A stretch of DNA of 64,000 bases from Mangifera indica (lineage: Eukaryota; Streptophyta; Magnoliopsida; Sapindales; Anacardiaceae): positions 5,456,001-5,520,000 of the forward strand of contig NC_058147.1 of the NCBI RefSeq assembly GCF_011075055.1. Reading direction: 5' to 3'. Positions within the stretch are counted from its first letter, which is position 1; every line of letters starts with the position of its first letter. Under the pieces are notes generated by a model. That model searched no databases and was not told where the DNA came from. It saw only the letters and a list, made by a program, of their open reading frames with translations. Positions 49,101 through 60,889 of this stretch are shown piece by piece. The position numbers were made by a program, and so were the translations under genes.

Positions 49101-51917
49101 TTATTATGATTAATGTGGTTATCATTATTGCCAAAAAAGAGGATATCATGCTATTGTGCATGCTTCTTGCTAGAATTAGTTTTTCATGCCCCAAGGGACT
49201 TTAATTTCATATTTTTTTGGTATTCTTCTGTCGTATAATGGTAGAAGTCTCTTAGTTTTTGTCTTTCTTAAGGCCTTATACAGTTGTTTCTGGTTGATTT
49301 ACTGATCTGCAGTGCTTGTCTTTCATCTTTTAATAAATGTTTGCCACAATGAATTTAGTGAAAGAGCTCTTGAATTTTTCCCTATGGCTTGATATCTCTT
49401 TGTTGCAATGTTGGGTGCTTGATCTACAATTATCCACGCTTTTTGGCAGTGGCTATTTCTAAATTTTGCTGTTTTTAATGCTTCCCTTTTTACCTGACTG
49501 AAGAATTTGTTTCTGCTATCTTTGGATAAATTGCTAGTTGCTCATAAATATTAAGCATGCAACTTAGTACCCCGTAGATGCCAGGTTGTTAGAGACCCAA
49601 AGTATACAGCAACAATCACAAAACAATCCCAATACAATCAAGAAAAATGAGGACAGGTTGTATATAAATTGAGTGGAAATTATATTGAAGATTGGAGGAA
49701 CTACGAAAGCCAACCAACACCAAGAAAGTACAGGTAATAGAAATCAAAAGAACACTTCAATTTCAGCAAATTGAGAGTGCCAGATTTTCCCACCAGCCTG
49801 GTATTCGAGAGACCTTGTTCTCTCCTACTAAAACCATAACAACAATTTTCTTCTCCGCTCCCTTTTAGTTTCTACCAGCCTCCTTTTATAATACTGCAGC
49901 CTGGTCCCCATTCCTCCCATTCTACTTGGTTTTTTCGCCACCTGCATTCCCCTTTTATTACAATAACCAATTCAGCCAGCTCCCACCAATGTAAAGTTCT
50001 CCTACTTGAAACCTTACTTTGTTTCTTTTACATCCTCAGTCCTAACACAGGTTTATAATTAATCTTGTTTTGGAATTCTTTCCATGCACTGGCGGCACTG
50101 GCCTGACGTTCCCTATAGCTTTTGACCAGGGCTGATTAATATTCTATTCTTTAAGTATGTGCATGTATAAATGTGTGTCTCTGTGTGTGTGTATTAAGTC
50201 ATTAGAATGTGAAAGTGGTTCACTCTTACTAAATGTTGTGCAGATCCCAATTGCATGAATACTCATTTTTCATGTGCTATTATTCCTTTTTCTTGTGTGC
50301 AGGGATATTAAATGTGCTAATATATTAGTGGATGCAAGTGGATATGTGAAACTTGCTGATTTTGGATTGGCAAAGGTTTTTCTCTTGTTCCTTGGAGTTG
50401 TAACTTCTTGTTTTCTATATCTTCTATGGTTGTAAATTTCTTCTAATAATATTGCTTGTTTTAATGTCAGGCCACCAAATTGAATGATGTTAAATCTTGC
50501 AAGGGAACTGCATTCTGGATGGCCCCTGAGGTTTACACTTTTTTATTATATTTATATTTATCCTTTGTCTAGAAGAACTGTAAATATTGCTTATAGTTAA
50601 AATAACTAGAACTAATTAAATTATTGGGCTTCGAAGAATTTATGGCTAAACCATTTGTTAGTATGGAAATTTAATTGGTCACCTTTATTATGATTTGCTA
50701 CTGTACATTTACAGGATGTGGCCTTATGCAATTACATTTTGGCTTTTACTATATGATGTTATATGGTTTTCTAATTAGACAGGGGCTGTTAAATTTTTAT
50801 TGTATTTCATTTTACAATAATTCAAAAATTGTGTTGGTTATTTGTTTTTTTTTTTAAATTTCGTGTTAAGTTATGTTGAAAAAAATATAATTTAAGCATT
50901 AAAAATTTCTGTTTACCAAAATTTTCAATTGGCTGATGGAGATGTTGTCTTATTTACGATTACTATAAGTCCACATTGAGGACAGTAGCATGAAGCTTTT
51001 TGTCTGGCATATCTATCATAGCTCTGCACTTCTCAATGATGTGCACATAAATTGATATTATATGGAAACTTTATTTCATAATTGTGTCATCCTTGGGAGC
51101 CTCTGCAAATGTCTCTTTTTACTCATAGTAATAGTTCTGAAATTTTTGTAATAAATATTCTGCAATTTGAGTCTTTATTTGTCTTTTCTTTTCCTCCATT
51201 TTGTCATCTTGGATCTTCTCTATTTTGTTAACAAGTGGTATAGTTTGTCTCTTAAAGCATACTTTGTGTATGGTATTTCTATTCCTTCTAGACCCTTTTT
51301 CTCTTTGCGAGATATTTTTCTGTTGAACATATTGGCTGCATGATAGAGATCTTTTCTTCTGATTTCTTTGAGGTGTTTCTTAATCTCAGATTGTGCATTT
51401 GCAGGTTGTTAATAATAAGAACCAAGGATATGGGCTTGCAGCTGACATATGGAGCCTTGGATGCACTGTGTTGGAGATGTTAACCCGCAAGCTTCCATAT
51501 TATCCTTTAGAATGTGTACGGTCCTTATTTTTAATATTGTTATTACACTTCCCATTATGATGGTACCAGAATGCTTCTCAGATTTGGAAATCTCATGCTC
51601 TCAATTGGTTGATTTTCTTTTATTTTGCATGTAGTTTCAGTTGATTTTTCATATATATATAACACTACAGATCTCAGCGTTTTTACATCTTTATTGGAAC
51701 ACTGCAGATGCCAGCGTTGTTTAAGATTGGGAGGGGTTTACCGCCCCTTATTCCTGATAGTCTGTCAACTGATGCACGGGATTTTGTGGGCCAATGCCTA
51801 CAAGTTAACCCCAAGGATCGTCCAACTGCTGCTCATCTCCTAGAGCATCCATTTGTGAAGAGGCGACTTTCCACATCCTCAGGCTCAGCCTCTCCCTATC
51901 TAGGCAGGCGGAATTGA
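46126..51917 (+). CDS. MEKK1-class MAP kinase kinase kinase
   Basis: Eight exons, 46126-47162, 47539-47623, 47757-47819, 48911-49068, 50303-50375, 50471-50530, 51405-51515 and 51708-51917, sum to 1797 nt (598 aa). The N-terminal half is regulatory: LQRRNAAKNFEYDASSSSS, then SFRIEGVDGEFERICRSLGLSGPEDFAIP, then GGIKGVRPPLLKPPPAM, all conserved in Arabidopsis MEKK1. The kinase domain runs from about 326: glycine loop GRGTFGSV, ATP lysine 354 (FFAVKEVS), HRDIKCAN with Asp449, DFG Asp467, and GTAFWMAPE in place of the usual GTPFWMAPE. MEKK1 kinases act in the cytosol upstream of MKK1/2/4/5 in immune and stress signalling. ATG 46126 was used; ATG 46183 (MDPRKSTRK) fits the Arabidopsis start better and avoids the uORF2 overlap. 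Intron 4 holds a solo LTR. Named by similarity only, so orthology to MEKK1 rather than a close paralogue is not settled. Confidence 0.92.
49587..50047. mobile_element. Solo LTR, 461 bp, in intron 4 of the MAPKKK gene
   Basis: Starts TGTTAGAGACCC and ends CAGTCCTAACA, the TG..CA ends of an LTR with a 6-bp inverted terminus TGTTAG/CTAACA. A perfect 5-bp target duplication CAGGT flanks it (49582-49586 and 50048-50052). An internal TATATAAATTG fits a TATA box. No internal domain or second LTR is present, so it is the product of LTR-LTR recombination. Confidence 0.85.
51660..51707 (+). repeat. Duplicated acceptor-like sequence before exon 8 of the MAPKKK
   Basis: AACACTACAGATCTCAGCGT (51661-51680) resembles AACACTGCAGATGCCAGCGT at 51698-51717, which is the real intron/exon junction. 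A CAG ending at 51670 could act as a decoy acceptor 37 nt upstream and would shift the frame. Confidence 0.6.
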
Positions 51918-53440
51918 AACATTTAAAGACAATGAGGTATATATCACTTCTGTTTTTTCAGCATTTTCCTATTGCTGTGCTCTCCTTGACAGTGGAAATA
52001 AAAGAAAGCAACATAGACGTGAATGTTTCCATGCTGGCTTGGGGTTGCCCCCGTTTCCCCAAGGAGTTACATATATCTTTAACTCTGGAAAAATTGATGT
52101 TTGGTGTAACTGCGTTGATTATATGTGTGACATTTATGATTTAAGGAGGGGAATTGGTAATACCATTTTCGGGGCAGGATTCTCAAAAGTAATTTTCACA
52201 GTCTACTTGATTGGGCCATAACTTTTTCATGCTGTCTCTCAGATTGACATTTCCGCACAAATTATATTTTTCCTCTTGAAGACAACTTGGTCAATTATGA
52301 AGCAAGCAAGACCTTCAATCATCAAGTTACTTAGTCTGCTTAGAACCGCAATTGTTAGGTTGGTTGATTCTTAAGCATTTTGCAGGATGTGGGCATGAGT
52401 CTAGCTTTCTAGATGAGAAACCTGCTTTTTAATTTTTCTATTTCATTTATCACCTGCTGTGGAAAAAGTGTTCGGGGGCTCCATGTTCTTCACTGTATTA
52501 AGCCCTTAATTTTTATTTTTTTTTCAATGGATGAATATTGTAAGAGCAACTTATTGGAATGTGTACTGAGAACCGCAAAGCAGACAGTATTTGTATCGCT
52601 GTATATATGTATTTATTAAAACAAATGTTAGCTGTTGTAGTTGTATTTGATTAGTTTTCTATTTCTTGCACTGTATGAAGTCTTGGAAAGATTCAAATAG
52701 CTCTTCTATTTGCTTTCGGCTTTCATTTGTCAATAAAGAAAATATAATTGATAAACATTCGAAACAGGGAAAAAAAAAAAAAAAAAGAAACGTCAACATT
52801 TGAATCAATGATTCTAAAAAAATGTATTTATGGCTGCTTGTTTTTATCGTCATAATGTGGAGAAGTAGAGAGGCTGCTGGGGAGTTCTACAGTTCATTCT
52901 TTCATACGAAGAATAGCCAAATTCAATACCTTTATTATCTTATATTCAATAAAAGTATAGATACGATATGTATAAATAAATTATATAAATTTATGTGACA
53001 GTTTTGACTGAATAATATAATTATTAATTTTTTATTTTATTTTAAAATTATCAATTAAACACTATCACACCAAATTATTTACAAAAATTTGTATATATAG
53101 GCGTAAAGACAAATCCCATCAAGCCAATCTCAGCACTATTCTTCGTGTTAGTGGACTGGGCCATACCAAAACTGGTTATAGTGTGGATCATGCGGATTTA
53201 GTCGGCCTACCAAATAACAGACCTACCACATAACTTAAGACCTGTTGGGTCAAACACTGCTGTGTCTTTAATAGACTATTTATCAATATATAATATTTTA
53301 CCGGATCAGTCTGTGCATGATAGCCGGCCGTGCTCCATATAAAAAAAAAAAGGTTTGGGCCCTACGATCAACCCACCGCCCTTGACTTGTCTTATATGTC
53401 TAATAGTATATACGAAAAAGGAGAAGGTGACGTAAAAATT
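51918..53440. other. 3' UTR of the MAPKKK gene and intergenic DNA
   Basis: 3' UTR probably to about 52620 (AATAAA-like signals near 52612 and 52732). 52935-53095 is another diverged member of the short AT-rich repeat family. 53110-53350 has GGCCGTGC and GTCGGCCTACC phrases but no recognisable element. No gene. Confidence 0.4.
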
Positions 53441-55825
53441 GCAGGATGAGCACCAGATTCAAAGTTTCAACTTCCAAACCCAGAAGATAAATAGGCAAGG
53501 CCTCTCTCTCAGTACCTGCACACGCAACGAAACGCAACCCATCGTGTCCTCGAAGATCGGGTGTTTTCTTTCCCCACTCTCCACCCCGATCCTCGCCGCC
53601 TTTCCCTCCATTTATCTCCAAACACACTTTCAAATCTCCTCTCTCTCTCTCCCTGAACGAACCTTTCGTATATATTCCTTTTCCAGGTATGTTTGATTCG
53701 ATCTTAGCCTTTCATTTGATTTTTAGTTTTTATTTTTTAATTTCGATTCGCTCTCTCTTTCTCATTGCGCGCCGTTTTCCGGCTCTGCATTATGAGAATG
53801 AAGCGTCAGATTTTTAATATTGGCTGTTATTTCACTTCTAGGGTTTCGTTTTTGATCTCTTTATAGTGGGCTTATGAGTCTTTTATGTACGATTATTTTA
53901 CCATTTTAGGTTTAGTTGTGTTTTGACATTTTTTGGCGTCGTTTAAGCGGGTGGAATCTGGTTGTATGGATTACAACTAAAAGTGAAACAATTGTAATTT
54001 GTGAGTATATATGTTTTTTTTCTTTTGACATAAAATTATATTGAATTTAGAAGTTAATCTGAGATCATACTATTTCCGTGATTTGATTGGAAGATTTTAT
54101 TCTGAGTTCCATCATATAATTCTCAGAAAGTTTTTAACTTTTATTTAATATGAACTTAAATTACTAATGTCCGCAAATATGAGCCCTAAAGTTGGTTTGA
54201 ATAATGGGTAGGCTTAGTGGTAATTGTGCTCTATAATTGTTAGTTGCCTGTTTGGTGAAGGCTGCTGTAAAGGAACAGGAGCAATTTGAATTACATATTT
54301 TCAATGACTACCACCCATCTCATTGGACGAATTGATAGGATTTTTGAATTATGGAACAATTCAGATTTTGCTTCCCATGACTGCTTTGACTGACGGTAAC
54401 AAGTGACTTTTCACTAGGCACGGTTTCTGAGTTTCATCTGCCCAATTATTTTTATATTCCTCTAATCTTAAAAGCTGTTGAAGTTTGTAATGAAGGCTTT
54501 CTTCAGATTTTTAATTTTTCAATTTGAGAAATCGATCTATGTTGAAACTTCTTTTACATGAAATCATTGGATTTTAAACGTTTTATCAAGTATTAACAAA
54601 TAATTTATTGGTTATTGGATGTATTTTGGACTTTTATGCCTCCACTAAAAAAAATTGTGTTAAAGTTGAAACCTCCAAAATACATCCACTAATCAATAAA
54701 TTTCTTGGTTTGTTCTGTGATGAATTTGGTACTACAGTATCGTTGTGCTCTCCAAGTGTACTTCGAATAATTTGTTATGCAGGTTAACCATGCTTTTGTA
54801 TCAATAGCCCCTTATTTCACTGGCACATAAGAGGTCAGGTCATCAAAAGTTTTTTGGCCATTTCATGGGCAAATGCCAGCCAGTACAGCAAGGGGGAGGG
54901 TTAGGGTAGAGGGGTTGTAGGCTGAGGTAAGGATATTATCTGATAAGCTGATATAATAATTTGAAGAAATTAAATCGTTTTAAATTATTAACCAGTTGCA
55001 TCTTTCCATGAAAAACCATCATCATGTGATAAGCTTTCATTCCAGTTTTACTGGGCAAATAGTTCTTTAATGTGGTCTGTTGAATGGATCACTTTCCTGA
55101 TTCTTTTAGAGGGTGATATCTTCTATTTAAAAACTCTATGTTCATATTTTTACCATGCATGGCTGGGTGATCTCCAAAATTTTTTTATGTTTCTTGTGAT
55201 GGAAGAGGTAGTAGCAGCACCACTGCCAGTACCACAAATTGGACAAATTGATGTAAAATCCTGTTTTGTTATCCCAAATTCTAGGAAGGAAGTATTGACA
55301 TAAGCATACAAAACTGCCTGTCAATATCCCAGTAAAATTGGTTCTGACTCTCTTCTATGATGGATATGCCTGTGAGTTTGCAGCATTTGTACCACTGTAA
55401 AATCAACATAATAATCCCATACTTGTACCTATACCTGTGCACTTCCTTTGGTGAATTGGTAAAAGGTTTCTTCATTTTTTTGAATTCTGCATAGCATTCT
55501 GATTTAGTCTGCAATAATATAATGTTTTGTTTTTCCTGATAGTTACATTAATAAGGTATGACGTGTCCAATATGACTGTTATTTAAGCAATCTAGTACAT
55601 TCTGGAGCTCAAATTCAGGTTAAAGGCATTAGCATCACTCAGTCTGAATGCTAGTTCAAATTCGTTTTACTCACTGGATTTGAATTTGAACAGCATAGAC
55701 TTACTGATGTCATAGCTAAATTTAAGATGATTATGTATTGTAAACCATTTATATTAGAATGATCTAATCCATTCCTTCTCCCCCTACCCCATCTCTCTCA
55801 TTGGTGTTTCAGGTAAAATTTGTGA
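53441..55825 (+). promoter_or_regulatory. 5' leader exon and 2.1-kb leader intron of the DUF1644 gene
   Basis: A TC-rich leader (CTCTCTCTCTCCCTGAACGA) ends with TTTTCCAG|GTATGT at 53687. A branch-like and pyrimidine-rich tail ends in TGTTTCAG at 55812, 13 bases before the ATG. This matches a long leader intron, common in plant genes. The intron has no coding signal; the 55070-55303 frame is not supported by any similarity. Confidence 0.6.
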
Positions 55826-56773
55826 ATGGCTAAAGTGAACAAGTTGCTATGCAAATCTGATTCACGCCATCACAGAGTTGCACCATATCCATTGTCAACT
55901 TACCCTAAGAAGGCTCGTAAAGAGGGTCACAGAAAGATGTCACATTCCAAAGCTTTGGAGAAGAAAGATTGGGAAGGTGCAACCTGCCCAGTGTGTCTCG
56001 AGTTTCCTCACAATGCTGTGCTCCTACTGTGTTCCTCATACCACAAGGGATGCCGACCTTACATGTGTGCTACTAGCCAACGATTTTCCAATTGTCTTGA
56101 CCAATACAAGAAAACGTATACAAAAGTGTCATCGACGGAACAGGGGCAGCAACTGATTGGGTTGGTGGAGAATTCCAGTTTTGGTTTGGATGCAAGGCAT
56201 GCCAATGAAAAGACTGAAGTTCCAGAGCTCCTATGTCCTCTCTGTCGTGGGCAAGTGAAGGGTTGGACAGTGGTGGAACCAGCTCGTAAATATCTTAATG
56301 GAAAGAAGAGAACATGCATGCAAAATAAGTGTTCTTTTGTTGGAACTTATAAGGAGCTTAGGAAGCATGTTAAGGCAAAGCACCCATTGGCACGACCTCG
56401 AGCAGTGGATCCTGTACTTGAAGAAAAATGGAAGAAGCTTGAATGTGAGAGAGAGCGAAATGATGTGATTAGCACAATAACGTCTTCAACGCCTGGAGCA
56501 ATGGTACTGGGAGATTATGTGATTGAGCCAGGGTATCATGGCATTTATAGTGATTATGATTCAGATGATTCTTTGGATGGTGGCTACTTTCCTATGGAGT
56601 CATTTGATCAAGGACAGAACCGGGGCCTCCACTGGCAAGGTAGATATCGCATGGATTATGACTCATCAGAGGAGGATTTTGGGATGCGTTATGCTTACAG
56701 ACGTCTTATTCCCAGGATAGTGGTGGGACAGTCAAGGAGGCAATGGAGGCATAGAGGAGGTAATGGTAGGTGA
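55826..56773 (+). CDS. DUF1644 zinc-finger protein
   Basis: One coding exon, 315 aa. A RING-like cysteine set opens with CPVCLEFPHNAVLLLCSS at residue 54, continues through HKGC(RP)YMC and closes with LLCPLCRGQVKGW at about 136-147. A C2H2-like finger follows: Cys164, Cys169, His181 and His186 (C-X4-C-X11-H-X4-H), and then the conserved KAKHPLARPRAVDP. This order is the DUF1644 family, plant proteins tied in rice to salt and ABA responses (family knowledge, from memory). The C-terminal third is acidic (YSDYDSDDSLDGG, DYDSSEEDF) and then Arg-rich (RRLIPRIVVGQSRRQWRHRG). A nuclear role or ubiquitin-ligase-like activity is possible but not shown by sequence. Intron-free coding region with an intron in the 5' leader is usual for the family. 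Confidence 0.9.
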   Translation: MAKVNKLLCKSDSRHHRVAPYPLSTYPKKARKEGHRKMSHSKALEKKDWEGATCPVCLEFPHNAVLLLCSSYHKGCRPYMCATSQRFSNCLDQYKKTYTKVSSTEQGQQLIGLVENSSFGLDARHANEKTEVPELLCPLCRGQVKGWTVVEPARKYLNGKKRTCMQNKCSFVGTYKELRKHVKAKHPLARPRAVDPVLEEKWKKLECERERNDVISTITSSTPGAMVLGDYVIEPGYHGIYSDYDSDDSLDGGYFPMESFDQGQNRGLHWQGRYRMDYDSSEEDFGMRYAYRRLIPRIVVGQSRRQWRHRGGNGR

Positions 56774-58422
56774 TAATGGAAGTTGATCATTTCTGTTTCA
56801 TATTTTCTGGATGGAAAGAGCAAGTATAAACCAGGCAGAATTTCTACAGTTGGGAAATAATGTAATTAAACTAAAATAGCCAAGTGACTTGAACAGATTT
56901 TTGGATAGTAACATAACCGAGGATTTGCCGGTTAGATTTAGAACTGAAGCATTGTAGTGTAGGGGACAGTTTCCTCGTAGTCATTGCTGTATGCATACGC
57001 TCTCATGTCATCATGCATAGTGGTAATTTGATCTTAAGATAAAAACAATATAAGCATTCTTTCATATTTTGTGTTTTTGAAATTTGCCTTGGATGTTCGT
57101 TTCACTGTGTTAGGTGTATGATCAACCCGATTATGCATTTGTTACAGCTTCAATAAAACTCAAGAAAGAATTGTTTGTCAATTGGACCTGCTATTCCTTC
57201 ACGTGGAAGACGTTGGTTAAGATGTGATTCAGCTCACCAGTACTAGTTATTATCTTAGAATTTCGTGCGATAAGGCAGGCTACTTGATTTGTTGTAGCTC
57301 CGTTTTAAACATTAAAGCCTTATTTATATGGAGTTCTCAGCAAAATTTGCTGTATTCAAATTCCTCTTCTCGAACTAGGGCATATGTACTATGAATCAGG
57401 TGATGTGTCGGGATGGCAACGGGAGGGATGGGATGGCGTGGGAAGGGGATCTTATTCTTCGTTCTTATTATAGGGATGACAAGAATTCTACGTTTCTTTC
57501 TTACGAAAAAAAATCATCTCTTCACCTTCATGGGAAAAAATTTTCTTTTTCTATTATTTATATACAATATAAATATATTAAATAATAAAATTAAGTAAAA
57601 TTAAAGTCAATTTACTATTTCAAATATTATAAATACCATATATTTAATATATATTTATCATTTTAATATATATAACAAAATTTTAAATAAATCTAAAAAA
57701 TATAAATAATTTAAAACTATAAAGATATATTATTATTTTAAATAAATATATTAATATAAAATAATTGAGATAGGTACAGAGCTTAAAAATGACATATATA
57801 TTTTAGTCTTTGCTCGTCCTTAATTATAGAGATTTTTTTTTCTCTCTATTCTTTTTTCATTTTTAACAAAAAAATTTCTCAAATGTTGAAGACCCTAAAT
57901 TTCAGCCGAAATTCTCATCTCTAGTGATATGACATACATGATTGACCTGTCAAATGTCCAACACAGAACTGTGATTGAAAAGTTGTGCTTGGTTTAAGGG
58001 GTGGATTACAGCAGTGCCCGAGTTTACAATATAGGTTGGTTTGAATGGGAAAAGGTTCAAATTCAGCTGGAGTGACAGCAGTTCCAGTTCGGAGAGGAAA
58101 GTTTGAAGCTCAAGTGTCTCGCTGCTGTCTCTCAAACCCAACGAAACTAGGCATATGGATTTCTGGAGATTTGTTCGCAGATAAGAATGGTATATATTAC
58201 GTTCATTCAAGTGTTGTGTGAACCTAGTAGCCACTTTAGAATTTTCAGTTGTTTGTAAAGTATGAAAGAATTAACACCGTTCCAATTTTTGGAAATTATA
58301 AGTTTCCTAGCGTCAGCTCTAGAAAAATGGAGAATCATCTTTTTTTAATTTTCAAAGACTCCCAAAAAGGCTATTAACTATTTTCTATGCAAAATCCATA
58401 GTATAAAATATCAAAGTTTTAA
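56774..58422. other. 3' UTR of the DUF1644 gene and intergenic DNA
   Basis: 3' UTR to about 57160 (AATAAAA near 57153). 57405-57480 is a short G-rich patch (GGGATGGCAACGGGAGGGAT) of the kind found in many plant repeats, followed by dense A/T to 57740. The 57950-58234 minus frame has no family resemblance. No gene. Confidence 0.4.
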
Positions 58423-58432
58423 TTATTTATTA

Positions 58433-59400
58433 GGCCAAAACGCTTATTCCCACACAAGGTATAGAGCAAATCTAAACTTTGATTCACTAATTTTTAAAAA
58501 TTTAAATACCCACATGTCTATTAAATTTTATTGTTATTATTAAGGATAAAATCTTCATTTAGAGATCTTGTTTACAGAAACAATTTATCTTTACAATTTC
58601 TCTCTAATCACATATTTTTCAGGTTTAAAAACTGACTCCCCCCCCCCCCTAAAATCACAATCGTCGCCGAGGCTTCTGAAAAATCTCAATTTCAACTTTC
58701 TGCATATTCTGGTGATCTTTTCTAGCCAACTCCTCTACTAAAAGACGGTGCCTCCCTTCCCCTTCGATGTCAGCCCAACCTCTCTTTTCAGTAGAGTCTC
58801 TTTCCCTCGATGCGGTAGCTCTCCTTGTCGTTGCACAACTTTCATCCTTCGCCAACGAGCACGTCACACGCTCTCCTTTCCAGTAATTGCGTGCGTCTCT
58901 TCATCGGCTCTTGAGATCTTTGGGTGCGTTCTCTCAATGTGCTTTCATCGACGATAAAAACAAAGACGTCGACTGGGAGAGAAATGGAAGGGAGATGGAT
59001 GCCAATAGGTTGGATTAGGTAGAGAAGACGCTAGAAACGGAGGTAGGAGGTCATCGATGACAATTTGGAAACTAAATCGATAGTAGGGTGAAACTGATAT
59101 TTTTTAGAAAGCTAGGGGGTGACTGTGAATAAAAAAATATAAATATTGCAAACCTTATAGTTAAGGAAAAATGTAAGTTTTTAATCTGAAAAATATGAGG
59201 TTATGAGAGAATTATGAATTTTCACAACTAAAATAAAAAAATGAGATAAATTTTTTCTTTAAATAAAATATTTAAATAATGATTTTATTCTTAACAATAA
59301 CAATAAAATTTAATAAATGAGTGGATATTTAGATTTTCAAAAATTAACGGATAAAAATATGAGTTTGCTATAAGCCTTGGGGGGCAATAAGTCTTGTGGC
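58433..59400. mobile_element. Non-autonomous Mutator-like element, 968 bp
   Basis: Left end GGCCAAAACGCTTATTCCCA and right end read inward GCCACAAGACTTATTGCCCC are imperfect terminal inverted repeats that stay alignable for about 40 nt (both go on through CAAGG and AGCAAA). The flanks are an exact 10-bp duplication TTATTTATTA (58423-58432 and 59401-59410), in the 9-11 bp range of Mutator-like elements. The interior has a poly-C tract near 58640 and a GC-richer core 58660-59060 with open frames on both strands, none resembling a transposase. The core could be captured host DNA, but I recognise no source. Confidence 0.88.
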
Positions 59401-59654
59401 TTATTTATTATTACCAGCTTAATCAGGAATAAGGGATGAAAAGTTACTCTTACTGTTCTCATTGGCATAATCTTTTGATGCCAATTAAAATTTATTTTTA
59501 TTTTATTTTATTTTTTTCTAAGAAATTTATCATATGATACATAATATATAATGTAGAAAATTAAAATTTTAATATTAGATTTAATAATCGTGGTATAACA
59601 TTCGATCCTACAGGAAAGTGCCCTCATGTCAGTATGTGAAAGAGATAAATTTAA

Positions 59655-59772
59655 AACAATAAAACTATGTGTACCCATTTTGGGTATATAAATGTGTAAA
59701 TATTTATATATATTATTATGTGATTGAATGATTTTGAATTAAGAATAAAACAATAATCAATCATATCAATTG
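59655..59772 (+). repeat. Short AT-rich dispersed repeat
   Basis: Clear member of the family: CAATAAAACTATGTGTACCC, ATTTTGGGTATATAAATGTG, TATTATGTGATTGAATGATT, TTGAATTAAGAATAAAACAA. Lies between the Mutator-like element and the plastid S13 gene. Confidence 0.7.
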
Positions 59773-60053
59773 TTATAGTAGACAATTGATCCGATTAAAA
59801 ATTCCCGCAAATTAAGTTGGCCTGTATGATGAATCAACGGAATATGCTTATAGTGATTGAATCGAAGTGCGTTGGGCCGAGTCAGGCTCATTCATTACCA
59901 GCATGTGGATAGTAGTGGGCCTCATTTGTGGCCCAATAAGGCAAGTGAGTGTGCATTACGTTTACATCCTCTCGTCTCATCTTAGTTTCGCAGTGGGTAT
60001 CCTTTCTTTTCCCCTCAGAGAAAGAGGATAAGTTTTGTTTGGCTGCCGAGAAA

Positions 60054-60889
60054 ATGGCTCAAACGCTTGCAATGCCTGTAGCGCCCGCACTCTCCGTTAT
60101 CTGCAACGGACGTAACTACAAATCTCTGTCCATCTCTCTCCCACTTTCAAAGCAACCTCAGGTTATTACGCCTTTTCGTCCATTTACTTTATTATTTTTC
60201 TCAGTTAATCAAATTATATTCGTTTAACACCATTGACTGTTATTTTATGTCTCTTGCTTGTATCTGAACTTTCAATTACTTAGGCATCTTTTATTGATTT
60301 AGTACTTATCATTTCTTAGGTTTTCAATTAAAAGTAACCAGGGTTTATGTTATTAATTACAAATTAAATTATATTTATGTCATGTTATACTGCTTTAGGT
60401 TCAGTTTCCAAGTTTAAGCATTCGTTGTGCCCGTGTTGGAGGTGTAGAGATTCCTAACAACAAGCGAATTGAGTACTCACTCCAGTACATTCATGGAATT
60501 GGACGCACCCGAGCTCGCCAAATCCTTAATGATGTTAACATGGAAAATAAAATCACCAAAGACTTTTCTGAGGATGAACTCATTGTCATTCGTGATGAAG
60601 TCTCCAAGTACATGATCGAAGGAGATTTGGTATTAATTTATTTTCCCATTATAATTCATTTTAGTGGTCCTTTTGGTGTTGTGTTTTGGTTTTTTAGAAG
60701 TTTGGTTTTTGGGTTTTACAGAGGCGGTTCAATGCACTAGCTATTAGGAGATTGAAGGAGATTCAATGCTACCGAGGAATGAGACACATTATGGGATTGC
60801 CTTGTAGAGGGCAGCGTACTAAGAACAATTGCCGTACCCTGAAGGGTAAGAGAGTTGCTATAGCTGGGAAAAAGAAAGCTCCCCGTTGA
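60054..60889 (+). CDS. RPS13: Plastid small-subunit ribosomal protein S13
   Basis: Three exons, 60054-60161, 60399-60629 and 60722-60889, sum to 507 nt (168 aa). The first about 47 residues are Ser/Leu-rich without acids ([30 protein letters not shown]), a chloroplast transit peptide. The S13/uS13 domain follows: [18 protein letters not shown], then [14 protein letters not shown] (helix-two-turn-helix), then [22 protein letters not shown] and [20 protein letters not shown], with a basic tail GKKKAPR. S13 sits in the head of the 30S subunit and contacts the P-site tRNA and the 50S subunit. The bacterial-type RG.RH..GLP.RGQRT signature and the leader separate it from cytosolic S18; a mitochondrial copy is less likely given the leader composition. 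Confidence 0.94.

Noticed and set aside
55070..55303. 77-codon frame in the DUF1644 leader region
   Set aside because: Lies in the predicted leader intron, starts with no conserved sequence and matches nothing known to me.
57391..57600. G-rich patch with a 64-codon frame
   Set aside because: Simple GGGATGG-type low-complexity sequence of the kind common in plant repeats; no protein similarity.
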